Source: Pycnopodia helianthoides
Taxonomy: Eukaryota; Echinodermata; Asteroidea; Forcipulatida; Asteriidae
Reading direction: 5' to 3'
DNA: 64,000 nt
Assembly (NCBI GenBank): GCA_032158295.1
Contig: CM063247.1
Coordinates: 11,641,899 to 11,705,898 of the forward strand
Below are positions 52,081 through 63,826 of the stretch, piece by piece. A program made the translations under genes and the position numbers. The notes under the pieces were generated by a model. It made no database searches, was not told the DNA's origin, and saw only the letters and a program-made list of their open reading frames with translations. Every line of letters begins with the position of its first letter. Positions within the stretch are counted from its first letter, which is position 1.

Positions 52081-53946
52081 AGGTTAGAAACCAGGGGAAC
52101 GTATGAGATCTCTCGGAATCACGCTGGATAATTCTGTTGTTCATTGTGATTTAAAAAGATGAAAAAAAAACATTTATTCCAAAACGAAACGAATAATGTT
52201 AACGTTGTCGTATTACCTCCTGCATCAGCCTGAGATTTTACCTTAGAGTGATTATAAACGGACTGAAGACTTTTTTTTATTTTGATTTATTTTTTTTAAG
52301 ATTAAGGACGGGCGAAATTAAAGCGTCATAATTAGTACTATGCATATCATTTTTTTCCTGGATCAATTTCTAATCCCAGCTCATTTTTTAAATGACATTC
52401 TAATTACAGTCAACCCACGCCGGAAGTTTGACGAGGATTAATTATTCATAATTCTTGGCTTTCACGCTTCTTTTGGGGGTATTTTCATGGACTTTGACGA
52501 ATTGATGGTTTTCTTTCTTGCAAACAAATTAATCGCTGCATCTCTATTGACCTCGAGGTTGTTGCTCCAGTGAACGGATTAACCCAGCAGATACTTCAGG
52601 CTAATCTGTTTCTATATTAACTTAAAGCACGTGATGAAACTCGACATGTCAGCAATAGTTTGTTGTCTAAAAGTTGTGCAGTGTATTCTCGCCTATTGGG
52701 TTAAAAACTTCAAACCAAAGTGCACTCCACGCCCACAGGGAAAAAGACAGTGGTTAAAACTACTTGACAAAACCTGAAGAAGATTTTATTTTCAAAGTCG
52801 AAGACGAATGCACCACAATAAACGTTTATGGTTTATACAAATACACATGGACAGCCTTGAGAATATCCGGCCCTTAATGGTTATGTTCTTTTAAGGTAAA
52901 TGAATAAAGATTTGAATGAATAAGGTCACCCCTTTATTATGTTTCTTGAAAACTATTGGATTTTAATAAGGAATGTAGTCTTTCATCACCCCCGTAATAA
53001 AGCCCCCATAAGTCCTTCCTATTTACCAAAATGTCGCTCTTGTTTAACGCATTAAATAGTACCACAAATACCAAGATTTCCTCTCACGAGAATATTGGCG
53101 GGAAATTATTCCCGCCAAAATAGTTATGCTCACATGATCAGCTACTGACCGAAATGATGAATTTTTGGGTCATTGTTTACTCAGGTTCGTGACCAGTTGG
53201 CTTATAACTCATGAATACTCGATGGACAAACGGAACAAGAACTAATGGAAATAGGCCCAGTGGGGATTGGAGAGATTTTTGAGCAAACTTTAAGCAATTT
53301 GCGTGAAAATTAGAGATCAAGACCATCCTTGTTTTTCTGCAAAGGTCGGCGGAGGCTCTCTGAATATTAGTGTCTCGTCTAGTCTTCACAATATCATACC
53401 CCAAGCTGGTGCATTTTCATCGATCAAAGTTTGTAATATAAATGCAACCATTCGAGTGGGGAAGAGAAATCTCCTGTGTAGTTAAGTTAAGACGCCGAAC
53501 AAACTTTCCCACTGATTTATGTACAACCGAAAACAGTCTCGCCAATGCAGTGTAAATAATATATCGCATTATATGACGAGATTATTCAGTCGAAGGATCT
53601 GGAATGAACGATCTGGGAATGCATGCATTTAGAATTTGGTGTTGGGGGAAATCTTCGGCGAATCTAAGAGAAGCACGGGGTGTTCTGAATGACCACGCTC
53701 GGATTGGTTTGGGGATCGATGGGTCGTCTTGTCGGCACATTCTCGTGTCCACTTCACTCCATGAGGAGCGAGCTCTTGATCCTGAGAGGGTGATGGTGAG
53801 GAGGTTGGGGTGGGGGATTCGGAGGAGCAGACAATGAAATGGAGACTTGTAAAGGTGCAAGTTGATCGATTCTCCGTCAAGTCGTCACACCGTCTGGTCA
53901 ATAGACACTTATGGGTTGGCTGACGGTATTACATACCAGTTTTATA
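52081..53946. other. No gene recognised
   Basis: Three overlapping frames at 53582-53901 on both strands look random, with no domain signature. No strong repeat was found except short homopolymers. Confidence 0.3.
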
Positions 53947-54325
53947 GAGATATGTAGATAATCCAGGAACAGGATCACAAAAATAAGTTCGAATGATATC
54001 ACCATGAACTCTACCGCCATGATATCACTGAACGAAACCATTTGTTTAAAGTGGCTCATCTGGTCAGCCAGAGATAAGAGCAGCTGTCACTGATTGTACC
54101 TCCAGCTTGGTATGCGGGTCTCAAACCCTAGGTTGGTTTACTGTGTTACATAGTTTGATAAAGATCCAGATAATCCAAACAGTAGGATCACAGAAATCAG
54201 TTCGAATGATATCACTGAACTGGACAATTTGTTTAAAGTGGCTCTTCTGGTCAGCCAGAGATAGTGCAGCTGTCAATGCTTGTACCGCCGTCTTGGTATG
54301 CGGGTCTCAAACTTGTTTGTCATGA
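53947..54325. repeat. Direct duplication of about 180 bp
   Basis: The block with GTTCGAATGATATCA, TTTGTTTAAAGTGGCTC, TGGTCAGCCAGAGATA and TTGGTATGCGGGTCTCAAAC occurs twice, at about 53955-54130 and 54160-54315. The first copy has a small extra internal GATATCA unit. Confidence 0.75.
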
Positions 54326-54538
54326 CCCAGTCAGATTGCACGGGAACACTCGTTTTGGGTGTCTTCATTGTCTGATTCTAGAAGACTTGATCAGGTTTTG
54401 GTCTACCTCACAAGGTATGACATCCTTTGAAGATACCGTGGTCTTTGGAGGAAAAAATCCACACCCTTGTTTTTTTTTTGGAACGGTAATTGCACGTCAT
54501 AACATAACGTGACAGCATAGAAGGCACTATTGTTCATG

Positions 54539-55000
54539 TGGCGTGTCGTGGCCGAGCGGATAAGAGCACCGGATTCAAGCTCCGATGTTTCTGTTCAGCA
54601 GAGTGTGGGTTCGAGTCCCTTGTGTCCTTAAGCAAGACACTTAACCATTATTGCTTCCTCCTTCGGGTGGGACGTAAAGCCGTTGGTCCCGTGTGTTGGG
54701 TAATGCACGTAAAAGAACCCAGTACACTTATCGAAAAGAGAAGGGGTTCGCCCCGGTGTTCCTGGTTTGATCGGCTGCATATTGCGCCACAGCACCTTGT
54801 AAACCATTGTAAACCAGCACCTTGTAAACCATTACATTGTAACCATGTAAAGGAATAGGTCTCAAACTTCAAAAAGTAGCTCCACATATATACCTTGCAG
54901 GCAAATACTGACTGTTGAAGCGCTTTGAGCGTCACTGAGTGACGGATATGAGCGCTATATAAGAAGCCACTATTATTATCATTATTATTATTATTACATA
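54539..55000 (+). mobile_element. Full-length tRNA-derived SINE
   Basis: A tRNA-Leu-like head (GTCGTGGCCGAGCGGATAAG, GTGTGGGTTCGAGTCCCTTG) is followed by a body with AAGCAAGACACTTAACCATT. The 3' end has GAGCGCTATATAAGAAGCCA then an (ATT)n tail. Pol III promoter boxes lie within the head. Confidence 0.75.
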
Positions 55001-55804
55001 ATAGAAATCAACGTGGATAGAGGTGAGTCTTAAGAGCTTTACAAAATAGATACTAGTTATACCGTAAGACAGTGACGAGCTTTACATAAACTGTTTTTCC
55101 CCCTCTCGCAGACTGTGTACCCAGTTTCGCAGATTGTGTACCCTATTTAGCAGACCGAGCTTGTGAAAATAAGGCACATTCGCCTCATTCTTGGGGGAAA
55201 CTCTATTTCTTGATATTGATGGAGGTGCAATATCACTGTCTTGCTCCCAGCGGGGCACGAATGCAATAACAAATGCGGTTTTTTTCCTCATAGTAACATG
55301 GCTCACTTTCCCCCACTCTCTGATCTCTATTTGGCAACATTGATTTATTTAGGAAAGTCAGAGGATTGCTTGGAAGATAAGAGTAAACACTGTAAAAGTA
55401 AAGTATAAATTGAGTATAAATCTCTTGGGTGTCTGTGGAGACTGTTTCTACGCAAACGCTTCTAAGTAAACGCGAGAAAAGAAACACAAAAAGGCAACAT
55501 GATTCAGGCGATTTACTTTCGACCGTGTGGCTGGCTCTGCCATCGTGTCTGGGAGCGACTTGTGATGAGGCTACAACTTATATATAAATCCTATCTCGTG
55601 TGTTTGATACATTACCATCTGAAGACCTGTAGGCCTAGTTGAACTTTAAGTGTTTTCAGATCTAACCTCTGAGCGACTAAGATCTTCAAGAGCCGAGTAT
55701 TTCACTGACTACTTAATGAAATTGTGGAATAATTGAATATTTTGACGGGCAAATAATAAGACTGGCCAAAAAGAACATATGTTCCAGGCTGAGAGTCTCT
55801 CTAA

Positions 55805-55915
55805 ATGGTTCACACACCAGTGGCAATAGGTGACTTCTATGATACCATAGCGGGAATTCCCACACATTGGTCCCTCTCCATTGAATTCAGCGACGAGAAC
55901 AACAGAGGAGGATCG
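55805..55915 (+). CDS. Possible orphan first exon (37 codons)
   Basis: The ATG directly follows an in-frame TAA and opens 37 codons ending at a good donor TCG|GTGAGT, phase 0. The peptide includes MVHTPVAIGDFYDTIAG and WSLSIEFSDENNRGG, with a balanced composition more like protein than the surrounding intergenic frames. No partner exon was found in the remaining 8 kb, so the gene would continue beyond the window. I do not recognise the family. Confidence 0.35.
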
Positions 55916-56239
55916 GTGAGTGGGACGCCCCCTATCGTCTTCAAAATAGTCTACCCCTCTCCTTAGAAAGAATTATTTTTGTCTGAAAATACTGTCCAAA
56001 TCGGCAATAACAAGCATTTGAAGACCAAGACCCGGTACACCGTTGCTTCTTTTTGCCGCAATAGAAGTGAGCAAGAGAGAAAAGAAAGAGCACATTGATT
56101 CCCATTGGTATTTCTCTACTTTTGTATAGGGAGAATGGCTCTCAAAATACCAATATTTAGGGAGGGACAGTGTCATGAAGCCCCAGTATTGTTTTGTACT
56201 TAAATCAGCTTTTTATAAAGAGAAGTGTTGTCATTTTTA
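55916..56239. other. No gene recognised
   Basis: Unique sequence after the candidate exon. The minus-strand frame 55973-56176 has no family signature. Confidence 0.3.
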
Positions 56240-56475
56240 GGGCTAGTTGAATCGGATATTGTAAACTTGCATGTATGTAGCCAGCCTCGTGTTGACCTTT
56301 TGCCCTTCACATAAGTGACTATGTTATGCTGTGCAGTTTGTAGCATGTGCCATTGGAGGATTACAATTGGTTCAAGTGCAGCAGATCACTTTATATTTTA
56401 GACGCCATCGTATGGATTTTTGCTTTTGTTGTATTTTGGTGAATGTTGGTCGTTTTTAATAAGAGGGCCGGCATC
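56240..56475 (+). repeat. 235-bp block with an inverted copy at 62999-63237
   Basis: Shared text includes GTGCAGCAGATCACTTTATA, ATCGTATGGATTTTTGCTTT, TGTTGTATTTTGGTGAATG and GAGGGCCGGC. This block ends just before a poly-G run at 56513-56527. Confidence 0.8.
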
Positions 56476-58100
56476 TTTCCGGTGTCTCCACAGAAATATG
56501 CCCGATTGATGGTGGGGGGGGGGGGGGTGGGGATGTGTAGAAAATTCCCTGACATTTCAATTGTTTTTCGTCGCTTTCACTTATCCGCGATCGCCAAACT
56601 AATTTTGAAGATATCTAAATAGGTTGGTTGTAGTGGTGTTATTATTGACAACCAGTTGATGGGAATTAATTTACTCTTTCCTAATACCAATGATGAAAAA
56701 TATCTTTAAGTTTGCGGATTGCAAATCAAGGTTCGTCTGGCGTGGACTCGGGGGAAGGTGGTCAAAGGGTGTCCATTGGATACTGTTCAAATAGTATTTC
56801 CATTTAATTGTATATAGGCCTAGGGGTAAAAAGTGCATCAAAAAAGGCCAAGTCCAGAGGGAATAAAAAACTAACAACTGGAAAAACACACACGAACCTG
56901 TTTCGTTCTCTACTCTGACTCATCGATAAATGAGGCGATTTGCTTTCGCCACAGTCACAGAGTCACAATTTAAGAATAATAACTAATACAAATACAGCTC
57001 GATTTACGTAAAGGCCAAATTGTTTGACGGGATAAAAAAAAGTCACCCACAACTGTGTCTTTAATATTTGAGAAAAAACTTAAAGTCAACGGACTCGCTA
57101 AATGCCTTTTAATAATTGCCTTTTGTAAATATTTCTGGCGCATTAAAAACATTTTTTTCCCGAGCAACCTCAAAGGGAGACAAAAACATCGTGCATTTCC
57201 CTTGGCATGCAAGATATATCTATGCATTCTTGTATCAACAAACCATCTTATACCTAGGGGACACAACTTAACTAAAAGTGGCTACAATACATTTCACTGA
57301 CAGAGGATTTTTTTGTGTCTTCTGCTTCCCCCGGACCGGGCAGGGGAAAATCTCTGCAACATTGAAATCTCATTAATCGATGATGTGCGGACCCGGCCGA
57401 AAGCAGTCGAGAATCGTTACCCTCGGGGTAGGTTTTTTTCTCTCTTTTTTTCTTCTCCAAAGCACTGCTTAATCGATTTATTATTGTACTATACAGTCTT
57501 TAAGGTGTGAGTATACTGTGCTGGTGATGTACTGGGTAGCTTAGCGCCCGTACTATAGGAGGGCCCCGAGCGAAGCAAAATGATGACATGCTATATGAAT
57601 GAACCGACGCGGTACTGGTATCGTTTTAATTAACAGTGGTAAACGTACAGATGATGATGTCATGTGTTATTGTCGAAATACTAGAACTTGCGGGTACAAT
57701 CATGTGTAGTGTTGGCTCTGAAAAGAGCCGGTGTTGACTCTAGTATAGTCAATCTATGGTTTGACCTATATAGAGAAAATTGAGAAAGAAATTATTTCTG
57801 CTGCAAATGTCTCTTGAAACCCTCCCAAACAACATATTAAAAAAAAGTTGATAAAAGAAGTTGGGGAACTATGCCTAATTTGCATCAATTGAAAATGACG
57901 GTTTTCGCCTCTAATTTCACTAATATTATGTACGCACACGCGTTATAACACAACATTTGCATGGATATTATCACTGCCTATTTTGCAATCCATTTGAGCA
58001 AGAGAAATTCCAAGACGGCCGTCAATCTGTCTTGAAGCTGGCAACGTTTGTAATGGAAAAAGTACAATTTATTGTACTGTTTATGTAATGTCCATCTAAC
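56476..58100. other. No gene recognised
   Basis: Short frames on both strands without signatures. A poly-G run lies at 56513-56527, and a small GAAAAGAGCC-type hairpin (GTGTTGGCTCTGAAAAGAGC) at about 57708. Confidence 0.3.
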
Positions 58101-58340
58101 CGGTAAATCGATCGAGGACTTCTCCTTTTTCTCTCATTGGTTTGCCCTTCTATCAAAGTGCCCATTATTTCTGTACACATAATCGAATCGAGGGCGTCCA
58201 CTAGTCTGTCACACCATTCAATACACAGCGTGTATATACGTCAAGAATGAATCAACACACTCATGAATGTGTTTATAAACGGACAACCCACGCCGTGGTC
58301 TCTGGTAGAATATCTGGTATAAAATCCCCTCTTACGGGAA
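58101..58340. repeat. Diverged direct partner of 60183-60350
   Basis: Shared words in the same order: ATCGAGGACTTCTC, GCACATAATCGAATCGAGG versus GCACAAAATCAAATCGAGG, then CATTCAA and a CACACTC-like end. This is weak similarity, possibly an old repeat or a shared regulatory block. Confidence 0.4.
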
Positions 58341-60182
58341 AATGAGAAATAAAGTTAAAGTAAAGTTCCGTAATTTTATTTGCATCACAGTTTCAATTCA
58401 AAAGCTTTATATATTGGTGATACAACTCTTGTCCAATCTTCCAGAGAGATATTTTGATCTGAAGTACTGTCATAGTCAATTCACTTATTATGTCGATTGC
58501 CGCAGTTGGTGGATTGGCAATGACGTCACGAATTTCCCTCAATCTCCTCTAAATTTGTGTGAATTCGACATCTTTGAGGTACAACAATGGCGTTGTAATG
58601 GTAAACTCAATGTTAAAATCAAGACGGCGAACATAGCCATGCAGGGAGGATTGTGGGATATGTGGGATATGTGACGTCACGTGCAATCCATCAACTGAAA
58701 TAAGCCCATGAACGTGAATAAAATCCTTTTAAAACATTGATATAAAAAAGAAAGTTTGGTGTTGTTTGCAACAAAATGTGACCTCCGTATACTATTTGAT
58801 AAAATGGTGTTTGATGAAATTGGTTGAATGGTGGTGTTAATTAAAAGTAGAACAAATAAATCGATATATCCACTTCACCTTTTATTTTTTTTAATACCAA
58901 ATCATGCAGATGGTGTTTAGTAAAATGAATACTCGCCATTATTCCGAACATCCCTTTATCCCCGAACTAACAATAGATAAAAACATGCTTGCAGTTTTCC
59001 TGAGGCCGTCCAGTAAAATGTAAACAAACTGAGAGATACAAAAACAAACGTTTTATTGCACTTGACAACTGATTGACGTTAAGTTGGATGTGGACTAGAG
59101 TAAACATAATATCACGAACAGATGCTGAGCCCGATTGAATCTATGAACATCGAGGTCTCCACGAGAAAGTGAAAGGCTTTATCCAAAAATGTGAACTGTT
59201 ACAAAAAACAAAACAAAAATGGGGGGGGGGGTATCCTCTCCCTAAAGTTTAAGCATTTTTAGACAAAGTTCATAATTTGTCATTATTTGTCTCTCTATGG
59301 TTGGTTGTGCCAGTTTGTACAATTCACACAATGATATACACATTTTTCTTCGATTGCGAGACCTCTGTGCCCCATTTATCGCTGAACAAACCAAATACAG
59401 TTATCCATTAATATTCACAGGCCATGCTTCACTAAAACATGATATGTTTAGAGAATATTATCCAGAAGTGAGCTTTTGAATCTATCATTTTTTTCCCCCC
59501 AGACAAAATAAAATTTCTTCAAATGCCAGATTGTTATATAGATCATTATTTAAATCTCAAAGTCTTTTCCGTTGGGGCAAGAGCCTTCCCTTGCTAGTAC
59601 AATTTTCCCCCACACAAATCTCTTCAGGGGCCTTGGCCCAAGAAAGTTTCGGTAACACTGAAGTCGACAGAAAACTCAGTTCATAAATATTTCATCCCGG
59701 ATTATATTTTTAAATGAAGCATTTGAAGCGCCAGTATATACAAGAGACCTGCCCACAGAGCGTGGGTTAATGCCCCCGTTACGGTACGAGTTTCTTATCA
59801 CTTGGATTGAATTCTAATGAATCGATGGCTTTTTTTTCTCTCTCTCTCTCTTTTTATTGTTATTAAAATAATATTTAAAAAGATCTATAAAGATTCCAAC
59901 CATTGCGAATTGACTGACCTATTTCTTGTGTCAATTAAAATTTGTACACGAGGGATTTTCTCGGAGGGTAACGTGAGTTGAGTCAACATCAGGCAGGACT
60001 TCATTTTACCTCGGCCCACCGCTGAGGTCTGAAAATCCCCTGACTCAGAAATCCACCATCCCGGTTGCAGCTCTAGAATATGTTATTGTCTCTGTATAAC
60101 CCTCCATTAGAGTGCCCTACTCACGAAACAAGCCCCCCCCCCCTGGTCCCCTCGCCCCCCCCCTCCCCACGCACCCATGTTT
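58341..60182. other. No gene recognised
   Basis: The 110-codon plus-strand frame 58342-58674 has no recognisable domain and low-complexity ends. Microsatellite-like runs: poly-G 59220-59230, (CT)n 59838-59850, poly-C at about 60131 and 60157. Confidence 0.3.
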
Positions 60183-61440
60183 GTCGACCTGATCAATCGA
60201 GGACTTCTCTTTGTTTGCACTTCGTTTTTGATTGAAGAGCCATCCTAATTGGTGTTGTGCACAAAATCAAATCGAGGACGTGCTTGGTTTGTCAAACCCA
60301 TTCAACCCTGTACATTGTGTTTGGAGTCCTCGATGTAAACACGCACACACTTACACCCTAAATACCTCTTAACAGCATCGATAAGTGGGGTATTATTGTT
60401 CATTTGAAATTACTTGTATGGGGTAGCGTTGTTCCGATTGTTTTAAGTACCCTGTGCTCGATTTCACAGAGAGCTAACAGCGATCTTAAGATGTGTAGGT
60501 CAATCTTGAATTGCTGTCAGCTTAGTGTGACGTCGCAACACAAATCACCACGGTACTAATTGAAAAACTCATCTTTGAAGAATGAATCTCAGTGCCGTGT
60601 GATCTGGGGCCATGGGCTTGTCGCACGGTGTACGAATAATTACCACGTTTGCAGATGGTAAATCGAGAACCTCACATTTAGTGATGTCAAGTGCCATTCT
60701 CGTTGAGACAAGCAAGCCCCATCACAAGAATGTCTAACATGCTGAGATATTGTTTCGTTTAAAAGCACCTTTGTCCCGAAATAACCTGGTTCGGATTTCC
60801 ACTGAACTAAAAACTGAAGTGTGGATGCAGTCATAACTGAAGTAATGAACAGTGTTTAAAACGTCCACCAAATGAAAGTATTGGTGCTTGTAATAATCAG
60901 ATTAACACATTACGGGGAATTGAAGGATATAAATGATTTAAATCTTATCTCTGAAACAAAGATACTTTTTAAGATTGTTTTCTTCTTTCCCCAAGGCAAT
61001 CTGTAAGCAGTGTGTGCGTGAACGTGTTTGTGTGACTGTCGACCATACGTGTTCCCAATTTATTATCATCGGTCCAAATCACCGGCTACTTTGTAAGCAA
61101 GCGGCTTCTTGTTATTTAAAGAGATGTCCAGTGTAATGCGGTTAAGCCGCGCATCTTTGGTTGTGGCAGTTTTGTGAGTGAAATGTCTGTAAAAGACCGA
61201 AGGAAAAGGGAGAGGGGGAAAAAAAGAAGAAGACAAATAAAAGGGACTCTGCCTGGCCGGCGCTAATCTCTTCATCAGATTGAATGCTTGGATTGGAGCT
61301 ATAACAAGATCGCTACTTCATATCATCTCCAATCATGGAAAATCATCACACCTACTCTGAATTAAAATCCAATTTCGAAACGTTCAATTAGTTGGTTATT
61401 TTAATTTGTATCTATAAGCACACCCGGTCACGCGACCCCC
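60183..61440. other. No gene recognised
   Basis: Contains the partner of 58101-58340 and a diverged TTCACAGAGAGCTAACAG fold-back at 60457-60605. No exon was supported. Confidence 0.3.
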
Positions 61441-61468
61441 TTTCTTCTTCTTCTTCTTCTTCTTCTTT
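61441..61468. repeat. (TTC)n microsatellite
   Basis: About nine TTC units directly before the TTAA element at 61482. Confidence 0.85.
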
Positions 61469-61481
61469 TCTGGCTGTGTGT

Positions 61482-61825
61482 TTAAAGGTATTGTACACTT
61501 TTGGTAACAGCTCAAAATCAGTGTCCACATTTTGTGAGATTAAACATGTGCATGAACAAACAAACCTGTGAAAGTTTGAGCTCAATTGGTCATCGAGGTC
61601 ACGAGAAAATAGTGAAAAGAGATCTTATGTGTTTTCTGTTTTTTCATATTATCGCGCGCGATAATTACTATTGTTTTACTCGTTTCTCAGAAACGATATT
61701 GCATTTTAGGCAGAAATATTTTAAGGAACCCTTTCTACCATTACTTACTTGAAATCATGTAAGTTATGTGTGAATATGTGAACATTGTGTTTTTCGATCT
61801 TACCAATAGTGTACAGGGCCTTTAA
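61482..61825. mobile_element. TTAA-flanked palindromic MITE, family B
   Basis: Nearly identical over its whole length to the element at 2341-2673, including the GCGCGCGATAATTACTATTG centre. It follows a (TTC)n run and has TTAA at both ends. A small insertion (AGTGAAAAG region) distinguishes the two copies. Confidence 0.7.
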
Positions 61826-62428
61826 AGGAGCGGTATGGTATACCGTGGTGGACGATTGATGAGGATTTGGGTACGGGGAATTGGTCTCAGACTGCGGCAC
61901 ACTTTGTGAGGGGGGGGGGATTCTCGTGGCAAAAAAAAATGTGATGCATCGTAGGGGACCCTTTTGAGAACACGGCAATCTTTTAACATTTTACTGAACA
62001 AAATACTAGTGATATATTACACATGGCGCACCACATCAAAAACCGAAATCTCAACTTCGCTATAATATAAAATTTATCTATCGTTAATCTAGTCTGGTAC
62101 GTTATTATTATTATTTTTTTGTCTAGGAGTACTAGCATTTCTAGGGACGGAGTTTTCAGAAAATGTATACCTTGATGAAAAAAAGTTATTGAAAGTCAAG
62201 TGCACACTTCAATCCCGTGCGGTATTACACGGAAAGGGAACCCGGTTACACTTATCACTATACGAGAAGGGGCTTGCCTGCCCCGGTGTTTTAACGTTAC
62301 ATTCGAAGTGTGGACTTGGGAACAAAATAGGTCCACATAATGTAGGAACTGGAAACACTAGGTGGACTTACACACGTCCACCCGTCCACACATTTTGTTT
62401 TCTTCATTGTTGAGGATTATGACTTTCC
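61826..62428. other. No gene recognised
   Basis: A piece near 62200-62300 (CCCGGTTACACTTATCACTA, GAGAAGGGGCTTGCCTGCCC) resembles the middle of the SINE family (TTATCGAAAAGAGAAGGGG). No exon was supported. Confidence 0.35.
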
Positions 62429-62772
62429 TTAAAGGCACTGGACACTATTGGTAATTACTCAAAATAATTGTTAGCATAAAAACTTACTTGGTCACGAGCA
62501 ATGGAGAGCTGTTGATAGTATAAAACATTGTGAGAAGCGGTTCCCTCTGAAGTAACGTAGTTTTTGAGAAAGAAGTAAAATATTTAAATTTATTTTGAGA
62601 AATCAAGCATCTAAAAGCACACAACTTCGTGTGACAAGGGTGTTTTTTCTTCCATTATTATCTCGCAACTTCGACGACCAATTGAGTTCAAATTTTCACA
62701 GTTTTTTTTTTTGGAGATACATCAAGTGAGAAGACTGGTCTTTGACAATTACCAAAGGTGTCCAGTGTCTTA
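62429..62772. mobile_element. TTAA MITE, family C
   Basis: Begins TTAAAGGCACTGGACACTAT and ends AAAGGTGTCCAGTGTCTTA. It is shorter than the 36049 copy because the right half is internally deleted. Confidence 0.7.
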
Positions 62773-62789
62773 CAGAGTGACTGAAACAC

Positions 62790-62995
62790 AGAGCTGTGTG
62801 TTTCTGGGAGTGGCTGCCGAATACGCCGCAACACCTCGTAAACCATTATAAGGTGCTGTATCAATGGGTTTTATAATTAAAACATAGCTCTACTTAATAT
62901 CCTGTTGAAAAACAAATAATGAGCGCTTTGATATGCCCCTAGGGGTGTGATAAAGCGCTATAAAAGAACCCAGTTGTCATCATTATTAATGTGGA
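62790..62995 (+). mobile_element. SINE 3' fragment
   Basis: GAGCGCTTTGATATGCCCCT, then AAAGCGCTATAAAAGAACCC and a short ATT-type tail, resemble the 3' part of the SINE at 54539. Confidence 0.45.
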
Positions 62996-62998
62996 GGC

Positions 62999-63237
62999 AC
63001 GGGGAGGAGGCCGGCCCTCTAATTAAAACGGACGAGCATTCACCAAAATACAACAAAAGCAAAAATCCATACGATGACGTCCATAATATAAAGTGATCTG
63101 CTGCACTTGAACTGATTTTAATCCTCCAATGGCACATGATACAAACTGCACAGCACAGTCACGTATGTGAAGGGGAAAAGGTCATCAGAAGGCTGGCAAC
63201 ACACACATACAACTTTACAATATCCGAGTTAACTAGC
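62999..63237 (-). repeat. Inverted copy of the 56240-56475 block
   Basis: Read on the minus strand, this matches 56240-56475 from AGGGCTAGTT to AGAGGGCCGGC with scattered substitutions. The two copies face each other 6.5 kb apart. Confidence 0.8.
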
Positions 63238-63826
63238 CCTGACAATTACAGTATTTTTCAAAAAGATGATTTAAATACAACAAAATACTCACAGGGAGCT
63301 CTAGAACACCAGCCCTCCCAATTGATTGGTATTCGGAGCATGGTCAGAGCCAAGCTCTCTACAAAAAATAGAGAGAAATACCAATTGAGAATCAATGTGC
63401 TCCCTCTTGCTCAAGGCTAAAATGGAAAAGAGAGTCAGTCCAAAGGTCACAATCCTAAACTTAACTTATTTTTGTAAATATGCTAATTACAAAGTTGTAT
63501 CAGACACTAGAACACTGAGGGCACACTTTGGTTCCCTACATTAAAGTTTTGTCTATATTGTTCTCTTAAGACTCGACGACCTTTATCAATATTGACGGTT
63601 TTCAACTGCAGTGTTCATGAGGTTAGCCGTTTCAGTTTGTTATTCACTGTTGTTAATCAGTTATTAGTTATTGATATCACTCTGGTAATGACATCACTTA
63701 TAATCCGCAATGTGCACCGCTAATCCATGGGGCCCGAAGGAGCCTCTGAGGAGACAGTGAATTGAGGATTGAACAGTTTTAGACGTAGGAGTGAAACCTT
63801 TTTTTAACTTGAGTCGTGTTCAGACG
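63238..63826. other. No gene recognised
   Basis: Unique-looking sequence between the inverted block and the terminal array. A short inverted repeat at about 63319-63384 (CCAATTGATTGGTATT and AAATACCAATTGAGAA) is visible. Confidence 0.3.

Noticed and set aside
58342..58674. 110-codon plus-strand frame
   Set aside because: No domain, no splice or promoter support, and a repetitive GGGATATGT end; length is within chance for AT-rich DNA.
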